This document shows, piece by piece, positions 23,056-32,636 of a stretch of 64,000 bases of DNA. The stretch comes from Orbilia blumenaviensis. Its lineage: Eukaryota > Ascomycota > Orbiliomycetes > Orbiliales > Orbiliaceae. Made by a program: the position numbers and the translations under genes. How positions within the stretch are numbered: position 1 is the stretch's first letter; each line of letters opens with the position of its first letter. Location: NCBI GenBank assembly GCA_036872755.1, contig JAVHNS010000004.1, positions 3,162,001-3,226,000 on the forward strand, given 5' to 3'. The notes beneath the pieces are model-generated. The model was not told the origin of the DNA. It was given only the letters and a program-made list of their open reading frames with translations, and ran no database searches.

Positions 23056-24397
23056 CGTTACGTTACACAGGCGCCCGTTTGGTGCAATATTGATCAACCG
23101 GTTTCACAGCAACTAGGTAGGAACCGAAGTGCGACGGTACGCAAGCGCAGCGAGGCCTGGCCTGGCTTTATACATGTTTCCACCCTTTCTGGAGCTTAAG
23201 AACAAGCTTCGTCCTCCAGTGACTTGGCTCCTCTTTCTTCCCGCCCGAATTTCTCGCGGGCAATTGCGGCTGAGGGTTGATAAGTGGGCAGTTCAAATCT
23301 GGAGAATCAACTTGCGTTGAGAAAAAAAAAAGCCCAGCCCACATTTTAGCTATTTTACGTTTTCAGGGTCCAATCACTGGTCAGAACGACGGTTGGCATG
23401 CATGAAATGGCTTGTGTGCAGACGCCGATTAGGACTACTGCCTACCACAAATCGCTGATGAATCAGCGAAAACCAGTCGCCTTATCGCATTTCGAGCTCT
23501 CGAGAGCCGCAACTCTCAGCTACGAAGTCTACTTGCAGCAGGAGTGGGTGACCAAAAAAACGCCACAAGTCACATTGGCGTCGAAATTTCCGAGCGCGGA
23601 CGATTTTTCGAAGGATCAAGCTTGGTTGGAATTTTGGAACCGAGGGATCAAAATCCACCTTTTGGCAGTGTGGAGTTCGTACACGTACCCACTTTTGTTT
23701 TTTTTTGGCTGTTGCTATCCCACCTGCACATACATGTCATGCACATGCGTGTGTAGATTATCCATCGCACTAGCTATGTTCCTCCCAACTGGAGGCTTCG
23801 AGAAAACAAAAATACTTTAAATGTCGAAGTCCACCCTGTATGGGTCAAGGCTAGCGTGGGTTGTGGATGAAAGCGAGTTGGAGTCACAACCACCAAAACA
23901 CCTGCGTTCCATAAAATACAACTTGAAAACGAGCGATGAAGGCGTAACTCTGAAATTACAACAAAAAGGATCTGGTTTCGTACGGCATAATTCATCTAAC
24001 GCCAGAACGAGAGGGTAGAAAGCCTCGGCGCGACCTAACTAAAGCCTTCTTTTGAAAAAGGGAGGGATTAGCTCAGCTTTTGCGGCTTGGTAGATTGGCA
24101 GGATATCATATCTAACGTGTGGAGGTATGGATTCGCAGTTGCCTTCATCAACTGTTAAATAATACTTAGTCGCCTTTTAGACTCTAATCCTCGGTTGCCT
24201 TGTTCTCAACACGACGTCGCCGTAAAAATTAATGTAGGCTCGGTTTCTCGAAGGCAGACAAAATGGTTCACTATCGTATACCTAGAACACAATACTCAGG
24301 GTGAATAAAACGGGACGAAAATCGAAGCAGGGAATATCTATGCACAGAATACGCAAAGTTAATTTACAGCCAACTGGTACCCGTCGTTTATATAAGC
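23056..24397. other. Intergenic stretch, no supported gene
   Basis: The left end is the promoter side of the CFEM-like gene and the right end the 3' side of the first F-box gene. A 140-codon ATG frame (23398-23820) is open but ends in Cys-rich low-complexity sequence and matches nothing I recognise. Confidence 0.5.
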
Positions 24398-25069
24398 TTA
24401 GGCAACCTGATCTTTGATCGAAACCATCACATCAAGCCTTGTTCTCTTCCACCCCGTGACGGTAAACTTCACCACTACGGTACTCTCCGCTCCCAAGTCC
24501 TCACTCGCAGCAACCACACCCTTCAGAAACTCTAAAAAGTCTGCAATAGTCATACTTTCAAACCCGACATCCTGTCGTTCAAAAAGTATCCACTTTCGCG
24601 TCCATGACACCTTGTTGGCAACCGGATCAGGCGAGAAGATGCAGAGGATTACCTCAATTGGATGTACTTTCAATTTTCTTATTTTTTTGGGAGCGAGTCC
24701 GCTGAAGTCTTCTCCAAAGAGTCGCTCTTTAAGAAGAGAAGGCTCGTCAGAGTTCATGTCAATTCTGGCGAGTATATATTCCGGCTGTTCCTTGAAATAG
24801 GGAGGTCGTTTCCAGATTGAAACTTTGTCAATCTTTCCCTTGCTGGTATGCAGGTCGATTTGAACGTATTCTTCAAAGATGAGTCGGTGAGTCTTTGGAT
24901 AGATAGAGTCGTAGTATCTCTCGGCTTTGAGGCTTTCGCTTTGAAGAATTGTGCACCAAAGTGGGGTTATGCCCATGCAGTGCATTTGATCGAGGTATGG
25001 GAGGTATGAAAGTATCTGGGTCTGAAGTTCTGTGGGGAGGCAGAGAATGGTCGCCGTTTTATCTGCCAT
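24398..25069 (-). CDS. F-box protein, family member 1 of 5
   Basis: A single exon of 223 residues. The F-box is at about residues 10-45 (LCLPTELQTQILSYLPYLDQ, then MGITPLWCTIL); in SCF ubiquitin ligases this binds Skp1. After it come the family's middle segment (HRLIFEEYVQIDL, then KIDKVSI) and the C-terminal helix TIADFLEFLKGVV followed by the strand pair VVVKFTV and LDVMVSI. It is divergently transcribed from member 2 across a 358-base spacer. No WD40, LRR or Kelch repeats, so the substrate-binding part is not a known one. Confidence 0.85.
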   Translation of the reverse strand: MADKTATILCLPTELQTQILSYLPYLDQMHCMGITPLWCTILQSESLKAERYYDSIYPKTHRLIFEEYVQIDLHTSKGKIDKVSIWKRPPYFKEQPEYILARIDMNSDEPSLLKERLFGEDFSGLAPKKIRKLKVHPIEVILCIFSPDPVANKVSWTRKWILFERQDVGFESMTIADFLEFLKGVVAASEDLGAESTVVVKFTVTGWKRTRLDVMVSIKDQVA

Positions 25070-25427
25070 TTCGAATAGTTGAAATGGGATATGCTTACGT
25101 ACACAAATCTCAACCTTGGATAATAAAGATGTGTTGTAGACGTGTTATTTTTGGGTAGACGCCAAAGCGCAAGATCCTGGGCTAGAGAAGGTATTGCGAA
25201 ATGGAAATCTGGTGCAAAAAATATTGGATAGAATGGAATTGGGGCTGGCGATTAGGATTTTGGAATAATGCAGAAGCCAGGGACATCGATACCAAAAGCC
25301 TTAGGGTCAGATCTGTCAAATCGAAGGAAGAAAGAGACAGGGTAGTCAGCAGCGTAGCGCAGTTGCTCTCGATTTAACCTCCAACAAAAAAAAGGAATGT
25401 TAGAACGTCATTGGCGCATATGCAGAC
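25070..25427. promoter_or_regulatory. Shared divergent promoter of two F-box genes
   Basis: Spacer between ATGs of F-box member 1 (minus) and member 2 (plus). Both promoters must lie in these 358 bases. No clear TATA box is visible. Confidence 0.5.
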
Positions 25428-26141
25428 ATGCATCCACCTCTTGGTCCTGAACAACTACAAAAAATGCAACCGCCTTCCTCTATAACCAGGGTTTTACCCC
25501 CAGAACTTCAACTTCAGATTTTCACCCTCCTAGGATGGGAATCCCATATCTTCTGCGCTCGGGTTTGCAGGCTCTGGCGCGACCTCATCCAAACCCATGG
25601 TCACACATTTCCCCGCAGCGCCGACTACGCGGATGACACATCACCAGGCATCCACACCCTTTTTCGATCTCATGAATCACAACTTTATATATACAATGAA
25701 GAATTGGTGTCTGTTTCGATACATAAAAGACATGAGGCAGATTGCACCGCATTCGGACCCATAGGCCACCATGTTTGCACCATCGATGCGCGGAAGCATT
25801 ATCTTCTAAACCTCCCCCTTTTCAAGCATTCATCTGCAAAGGAGGACATTGAAACATTCGACGGGTTTTGTTACGGCGCCGAGAATGCTGATAACTGGGA
25901 AAGCGCAGTGGAACTGTTTGATAAGCATCCGGGGAGTTCGGGGACGACGATAATGGAAATGTTTAGTCGGCTGGTGGGGATTATATTACGGCAACATGAA
26001 TCGAAGAAATGGAAGTTGATAAAGATGAGGGTGAGGTTTGTGATGGCTAATGAGCTTGCGGTTTTCTGGGGCAAGTTTATACGCGGGGTTGGAAGGAAAG
26101 ATGGTGTTGGGGAGGAGGAGGAGGATAGTCAAAGTGCTTAA
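25428..26141 (+). CDS. F-box protein, family member 2 of 5
   Basis: A single exon of 237 residues. The F-box at about residues 20-55 reads VLPPELQLQIFTLLGWESHI, then CARVCRLWRDLIQTHG, and is the most canonical of the set. The middle segment is HTLFRSHESQLYIYNEELVS; the C-terminal part has TTIMEMFSRLVGIILRQHE followed by a strand KMRVRFVM, and an acidic tail. Its 3' end is convergent with member 3 (115 bases between stops). An upstream-frame ATG is not needed; internal Met13 is an alternative start. Confidence 0.85.
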   Translation: MHPPLGPEQLQKMQPPSSITRVLPPELQLQIFTLLGWESHIFCARVCRLWRDLIQTHGHTFPRSADYADDTSPGIHTLFRSHESQLYIYNEELVSVSIHKRHEADCTAFGPIGHHVCTIDARKHYLLNLPLFKHSSAKEDIETFDGFCYGAENADNWESAVELFDKHPGSSGTTIMEMFSRLVGIILRQHESKKWKLIKMRVRFVMANELAVFWGKFIRGVGRKDGVGEEEEDSQSA

Positions 26142-26256
26142 AAATACATTTAAATTAATTCCCTACTTAATAATATCTTTCTTAATCTTAATATACCTTC
26201 ATGGGCTCCCCTACGCCGATATATGTGCGTGACTGTGGAATCATGCTAGAAGGGAC

Positions 26257-27042
26257 CTATGGGTCAACAAAGTGTGATCTTGGGCCGAGGTTTAACAACC
26301 GTCGCAGTTTCCCTCCAAAAGTCTTCGGCTTTGGCTCCTGGATCTCAAAAAGCTCTGCATAAACAGTCATGTGGTACTGCCCAGTTTTACTCATCCTAAC
26401 CCTCGCCCGTCTCCCATAGGGCGCCCGGCCTGACGACTCGTTCTCCTGCAAAACCTTTGCAATTAATTCTAAAAACTCTTGGACAGTAATCGTATCAAGA
26501 CGGTGATCTTGTGAGAACAGTAATCTTTTGCGTCGCAATATGTGTCTTCGATGGATTTCTCCTGTTGTTGTTTTTATTGTGATACGCCGGGGGTCTTCTG
26601 CTCCAGTACCGGTGAGGTCTTGTGTTCGTTCAAACACTGGGTCGTTGAGAAGAAAGGACTGGCCCAGTGGTGCAAGAATGGGATAATGTAGAGAAGGCGA
26701 AATTATCCTAATCGGGTTGAGTATATTTTTGATCCACGGCCCAAAGACAATGGATGTGACTTTCTTATCCGAACCGATTTCGAGATAACTCATCAGGTTT
26801 TCCTGAAAAAGAATGTGGAAACCCGGACGTGGCGGGCTGCGTCGGTTATCGGGATCTGGGTCCAGATACGTGGGGCCAGTCTCTTGATACCGGCAATCAG
26901 CAAGACGGATATCTCTACCGTGAGCCAAGAGCACGTTTTGAAAGCTTGTTGAAGCGAGGGAGCAGCGGTATTTGGACTGCCAGGTGAGGTAGGAGAGGAT
27001 TTGGATGTGGATTTCGACAGGGAGGTCTTCTAATTTTGCCAT
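26257..27042 (-). CDS. F-box protein, family member 3 of 5
   Basis: A single exon of 261 residues. The F-box lies at the very N-terminus (LEDLPVEIHIQILSYLTWQS, residues 4-23, continuing to LLAHG). The middle segment is FHILFQENLMSYLEI, followed by VTSIVFGPW. A GQSFLLND motif is shared with member 4 (QQSFIMND). The C-terminal segment is DTITVQEFLELIAKVLQENE with a later MTVYAELF strand. No transmembrane segment or repeat is seen. Function as an SCF adaptor is inferred from the F-box only. Confidence 0.85.
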   Translation of the reverse strand: MAKLEDLPVEIHIQILSYLTWQSKYRCSLASTSFQNVLLAHGRDIRLADCRYQETGPTYLDPDPDNRRSPPRPGFHILFQENLMSYLEIGSDKKVTSIVFGPWIKNILNPIRIISPSLHYPILAPLGQSFLLNDPVFERTQDLTGTGAEDPRRITIKTTTGEIHRRHILRRKRLLFSQDHRLDTITVQEFLELIAKVLQENESSGRAPYGRRARVRMSKTGQYHMTVYAELFEIQEPKPKTFGGKLRRLLNLGPRSHFVDP

Positions 27043-27716
27043 TGCTTTGAAGTTCCAGCTAGTCAGCGGGGCCTAAGACCAGCCAGCGAGCAAGTTTAGT
27101 TTATAGGCAGCTTAGTTTAGCTAACTAACCGTCGCGAGCTATTGCTGGGTACGCAAGCTAGCACAGTAAAGCTGTAAAATTCGGGAGGCCTCGTGGAGCT
27201 ATAGCTATAGCTATGGATGTAATTGCTTTACAAGGTTGGGAAAATAGCTGATGGGGGATTTGAAGTAGATGTAAAATGCTTTCGTTATACAAGAAAGAGT
27301 TTAGGGAGCTGATATTTAAACCTTGCTGGTCAAAGAATATTAATGGACGAGGCTTGACGCCTCATTGTTGTATTTTGGTGGAGTGGCGCCAGTTGCCGCA
27401 CTGTGGGAAAGCACCGCCACATAACGTACCACACCACCTGGTAACTGGCTCAATGAAGAGGATAAGAGATAGATACTGTCAAAACGGCAAAACTTTACCA
27501 TGGGCATAAATACACCGAAGCGGTTAAGCTCCACGCTGTATGATAACATAGTTAGCAGTAGGAGTCAAGTATTTTAGGCTTCATGACATATTACTAAGCT
27601 GTTAGATCCACGAATTCTCGAAGCGAACTGCTGAAGCTTGAAGGAACATATTTATATATATTGTTATAAATAGCATTGATAACAGTTTAACTATACCCAC
27701 ACCCTAAGGATGGTGT
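27043..27716. other. Intergenic stretch, no gene seen
   Basis: Promoter side of F-box member 3 and 3' flank of the secreted orphan. It contains a repeated AGCTAT motif near 27197-27215 but no supported gene. Confidence 0.5.
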
Positions 27717-29095
27717 CTAACCAGTGTATTCTTTATTCGCGGGGAAAACATCAAGCGGAACATCAAGCGGAGCATCAAGTGGAATCTGCTCATCATCCGC
27801 ACTAGCCTGAGGCTTATTCTGTGGAACAGGCCCCATCCATTCCGGATCCATATCATAATCCAGATTGAACTCCTTCTTCCAGTTCCCACCCTTCTCCGCC
27901 GGGTCAGGTGATGAAGTCTTAGAATTCGGCTGTGGCTCCGGATAGTCGTCCTTACTCTCTTCCTGCCGATAGTTCCTAATCTTTGCCAGTCCCGCTCCCA
28001 CTTTATCTTTAAGATTTGTAGCTTGCGATGCTATCTTATTCTTAATCCCTCCGAAGAACCCACCGATGACTGATTTTGCGTTTATTTTTGCATTTTCGTA
28101 GGCAGCGAGTTTTTCGGCCATGAGGTATCCGTCTTCGTCCCCTTCTACGACTGCTTGGAATTGCTTTTCGTTTGAGACGGTTAAGACTATTTGTGGTCGA
28201 TCCGGAATCGCGTCTGCTGGCCAACTTCTGTCGTCGCGGACGATGGGGATCCGTCCCGCATTGCGTGCGTACTTCGATTTGCGGAGGTCGACTGTACAAA
28301 AAATACACATCAGTCTGCTGCAATAGAAGATATTGCTCGTGAGCTTGAATATGGGTACACATACTTCGCAGCCCCTTCTCATGGTTAGGGAAAGTTGGGT
28401 GCCCCACGAACTCCAGAACATCGCCGTTGTCCGGAGGGTTCTCCTCGGTGATGTCCTTTCGTACCTTCCCTCCTTTCATTGCTTCAAAGCTATACTCCAG
28501 AATATTATGTTAGAAAATGCGTGATTCATAAGTTATATATGATTTGGTATACATGCACATACTTAGCAGGAACCTGCGGCTCAAATATATGCGTCGCCAG
28601 TGCAAGCGGTACGATAAAAGCCTTCTCAACCACCATAATCGGGACATTATAATTCGTGCCCCAAGGCTCATCCGCACCGATGTAGAATGTCTTGGGATTG
28701 TAGGGAATCTTTCCGTCCCGTTTGAGCTCATCGTAGAAGTCGAATCCGTCGGCACTGGGCTTTTTGATGAGGAACTCGGGGCTACCGCCTTCTGCTGCGC
28801 AGGTTGTGATGAGAGGATCGATAGCCCATACTGTAAGTTCGTTGCTGTTGGGGGGAGGGTTGATCAGGTTTCTGCATACTGGTATTGATTATAATTATAA
28901 GGGTTCAGTTACTTTTTTAATAGACCAGGGCCAGCAGCTAGCTGGTGTATACAATGATTTTGGGGTGGCAGTGGGGTATTTACAGAAAAATGGTCCAAAT
29001 TCCCTCTCGGTGTCCGGGCGGTTTATCTGGACTCTGATGTAAAATGCGGACGAGTATCCGGCTATCAAGAGGGTAGTGCCAATGAAGGATAACAT
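27717..29095 (-). CDS. Secreted protein of unknown family (four exons)
   Basis: Exons 29095-28953, 28871-28563, 28489-28365 and 28291-27717 join in phase to 383 residues. The N-terminus (MLSFIGTTLLIAGYSSAFYI) is a likely signal peptide. The next part has ELTVWAIDPLITTC, KTFYIGADEPWGTNYNVPIM and VLEFVGHPTFPNHEKGLRI, with few Cys. The last 180 residues are charged and Pro-rich, with a helical stretch (SVIGGFFGGIKNKIASQATN) and a short tandem repeat (PLDAPLDVPLDV) encoded by 12-base repeats at 27748-27783. Intron 1 could also use a donor just downstream, but only the GTATAC donor keeps phase. I do not recognise the family; it may be a wall-associated or effector-like protein. A CACGTG at 29181-29186 is 86 bases before the ATG. 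Confidence 0.72.
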
Positions 29096-32000
29096 CTTCT
29101 AGTATTTCGTACAAGGAGCTAATGATATATCCTTAACGGGTATTGACTCGACGATCGAATGGCTAAGAAACCGAACGTAGCACGTGTGCCATCTGGCTGA
29201 CCAACGGTTGATGTACTACACCATACTTCATGCGCTCCTTTTTCCCCTTCCCCGGCAGGATTCATTGATTGGCGGTGAAGAAGGAACCCGAATTCGTGGT
29301 ATCGAGCTCAAACTGCTCTGTGTAGCTCTCGCAAAATATATTCAGGGAAAAAACGAGCTCGTGTCCCCGACGTTGCGATATTGAACCCTCACATGAAAGT
29401 TTAGGTGCAACGGTAAGAAATATGCTGGGTCACGTATATTTATATGCAAGATTCTCTCCCTCACTCTCTCTCGCTCCACCCGCCCACCCGTTTCAATCCA
29501 GTGCAAATCACTTGTGTAATCATCTATTAACTGTTTTGCTTTGGCCAATCCCGATATCGAGTCTTGTTGTGCATATGCAGGATGATAAGCTGCAACTGAC
29601 CACATCTAAATCTGGAGTGCAGGACCATGCTTGTCATAGCAAAGCCGGTATAGTTAGTGAGCGCGCATTCCAAGCTTGCAGGTCTGCAGGCTTAAAATCA
29701 AGAAAGAAAGAAAAGCAGTTAGATGCGGGTATGTATGTCAAATAAGTACCGCGACCGTCTTGAGTATGTATCCAATAACCCACGAAAGCGTGGAAAATAA
29801 CCTTCACCGTTCCTTGAGGGACAATTTCCTGCGGTGCTACATTCCATGGGTAAACTAATCTCAAATGTGCTGGCTGCATCTTTGGGGGAAGGTTACCCAA
29901 AGAAAAGAAAAGGCCCCGCTCCCCAATAAAAGTGTCGTGTGACCTCTTCCTTATTTTGGCCATTCATAAGGAAGAAAACCTGCAAGTAAATAAGGTATTT
30001 TGGTTGTTTTTCTACAGTTCAATTGAACGGACATACGGAACGGAAAGGCATGTGGCTCGAAAGAAATTCCAATCCAATAAGCACCAGCATTATCATTAGA
30101 TAATAGGATAGCTGGACTTAGACGTTGGGCGAATTAGAAGTCGTAGTTAAGGTTTTTTTTATGTTTCAGGGCCGCATTCCACTGCCATGAGCAATAGTTA
30201 TTTCGCGCTGTTTGAAGGAAAACCTCATACATATTCTCCCCTCCAATTTATCCTTGCATGAATGGCCACGGCCCAAGAAAGTTCCAAGCCGGCCGGGAAA
30301 CCACCATAAACAAAAAACCGCGTCTCGGGATATCGGCTCGGGATTTGGGATCGCTGGATAATGGGAGGGATGGTTATGGTGCCACCGTGCAAAAAAAATA
30401 AGTTTCGAAAATTTTCGCACAAGGATAACGTCAAGGAGGGTTATGTGGACTTCAACCAGGCCGCTTTTGCGACAGCCCTGGGCGCCCTTATGGTCATGGT
30501 ATCGTTACACAAACCTGGAGGTTAGTTCACGAGTAAGTTTCGTTAGACCGCTCGTGCAACTGTGCGAACAATCGGAAGCGAGAAATAACGCATGCGGCCC
30601 TTAATCAAGAAAAAGAGGGTTTTCTGGACCATTCAGGCTCTGCTTTTCCAAAGTTTTTGATCTCTCCTCTTTTTTTCCCACTTGCTTGTGCCTATTGCAT
30701 TGTTACCTAGATTTTGATATTTTTGCAAAACTTCAGTGAACTCCGCCTTTGCAGAGAAAGTTTGCCATTCAAAAGATCGGACCCAGCGACGAATCCTTGC
30801 ACGTGCATTAGTTCATAGCACATTACATCACGCCGCCCGCATTTTGTGCAGACGTTTTGGAAGCCACGTTCTCGGACGATTGGCTATTAGACCCTGAAGA
30901 AATTCTGGTGATGGAGACAGTGGTTTTTATCGCCTATGCACCGATTCCCATCCTCCCAAGCGAGTAACAATTGCATAATAAGCCTGAATACTCCTTGAAG
31001 TTTCTCGTAGACTTTCCGTGGGGATTGTTCTCTTTTCGATAAGAGCTACAAGCTGTGGCTGGAAAAAAAAGATTTTGGTTTGAGCGGGAAGGTAGATTTG
31101 GAGCTCCACTGGCCACCCATAAGGCCCATGTGATTGATATATTACCAAGGCACCCCACGAACTTCGCTCAAAATGTCTTCCCCAGAATCAGAAATTTTCT
31201 AAAATACGATCTAGAAGTCTGGAAAATTTTCGGTGAGGTTAGATGCCTGAACGATGTTACTGAACTGACGTTTTTCCACCCACCCCTCCCCAGCTCGGTA
31301 ATGCATACCAAGAATGCTCCCGCGCCCATCTGGGTGCGGTAGGAGTGGGGTCCCATGAAAGTCCTCTTTCTTTTGCTGAAGCCGTGACGCTAGTTCGTGA
31401 GAATTCGAAACACGGCAGAAATGGAACTGCAAAAACATCGACCTTTTCTTGTTCTTGAATATCTTTGGGCCGTCTTAGCGTGAACCAATGTAGAAGTGTG
31501 ACAGTGACCAGACGGGGATAAATCGGCATGGGACTACCTATACCAGTGAGCAAGATTATTATTCTGAACATAGCGATTGGCTTCAAAAACACGTAAACTT
31601 CCCGCCATTAGCAAATCGGCTAGGTTTGGATCATCTTTCTGCTATTTTTATTTTCATTTTGCCGTAACCTAAAAATTTCCCTTCTTTTGTTTCTTGCCTT
31701 CATTCCGCTTTCTTTCTTTGGATATATCGAATCTGGGATTCCTGCCAGAACCGAGAGAATTCCTAGCAAGTTTGGCCCTTTTTGGCGATTTCCCTGGCCA
31801 GGCACAAAACAGAGCTGCAGAGGGATATTGACCAGGAGTATCCCTCGAGGGTAGTCAACGGCGAGGGGAGAAATTGCATTTTCCGGCCGCATCTCCTGCG
31901 TACCAAGAAATCGATCTGAAATTCAAAGCATAAATTCAATTCAGTTCAATTCAATTCAATCAGTTACGTTACGTTACGTTACTGAGCTAATCGAAAGAGC

Positions 32001-32636
32001 GGCCACGTGTAGTCAGTAGTCATTGGGTTAGCTAAGTATGTACCTATATTAGCCTCCGGCCATACCTCGTATAGATAGATAGACTTGACGGAGATACATT
32101 ACATTACCTATCAGAGCGAGACAAAAACTGCAGCCTGTCAAAAGCCTAAAAAACTCAATCGCCGTTGCAGTTCTTCAATTGCAATTCCCCAGCCCTGCCG
32201 GTTCCAATTCTCCTTCTTTGGGTCCTAGTGTCTGTTTAGTTGACTTGTCTTGTCTTGGTCTCGTCCGTGGGGAGGTTGTTTTTTTATTTTTCTCAGGTTG
32301 GTTTTTTTTCTGCCGCTGCGCCTCCCCAAACAGAAGGCCAGGACGGCCAATCCCGGTCCTTTTCAAGGCCAAACAACCTTCGACTGATATCATCCTCCGG
32401 TTTCTCTCCGTGCCAAACTCCAACTTGACTTATCTTCTTATTAGTCTTGCTCCTCCTAACCTTACTTCTACTACTACTACTTACTTACCCTCAGACCTTG
32501 CTATCTATCTATCTATCTAGCATTATCACCGTCATTCTCAGCTCAGCCGTTCTTTTCAGTCAGTTTGCTTTGCTTGTTTGTCGTTTGCAACGCCTAGCTT
32601 GGGTTTGTTTGTTGTCGCTTTCGATCGCCATTCACG
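29096..32636. other. Long intergenic stretch and VTC4 upstream region
   Basis: No gene supported in 3.5 kb. The frames seen (for example 29634-29963 minus, 31257-31592 minus, 32179-32520 plus) have no recognisable content. The right end is the VTC4 promoter and leader: tandem CAATT and GTTAC repeats at 31935-31985, a CACGTG at 32004-32009, then CT-rich sequence and CTAT repeats near 32500-32520. Confidence 0.5.
32004..32009. promoter_or_regulatory. CACGTG box upstream of VTC4
   Basis: On the minus strand the context is CACGTGGCC, close to the preferred site of Pho4/NUC-1 type bHLH factors. It lies 628 bases before the VTC4 ATG. VTC genes are phosphate-starvation targets in yeast, so control by phosphate is plausible but inferred. 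Confidence 0.45.

Noticed and set aside
23398..23820. 140-codon ATG frame
   Set aside because: No recognisable motif; its end is low-complexity T/Cys-rich sequence; probably chance.
24060..24140. tRNA-like stretch with TTAGCTCAGC
   Set aside because: No matching acceptor stem, anticodon arm or GTTCGAATCC-type B box could be placed.
29634..29963. 109-codon ATG frame on the minus strand
   Set aside because: Reasonable composition, but no family, no leader features and no support beyond being open.
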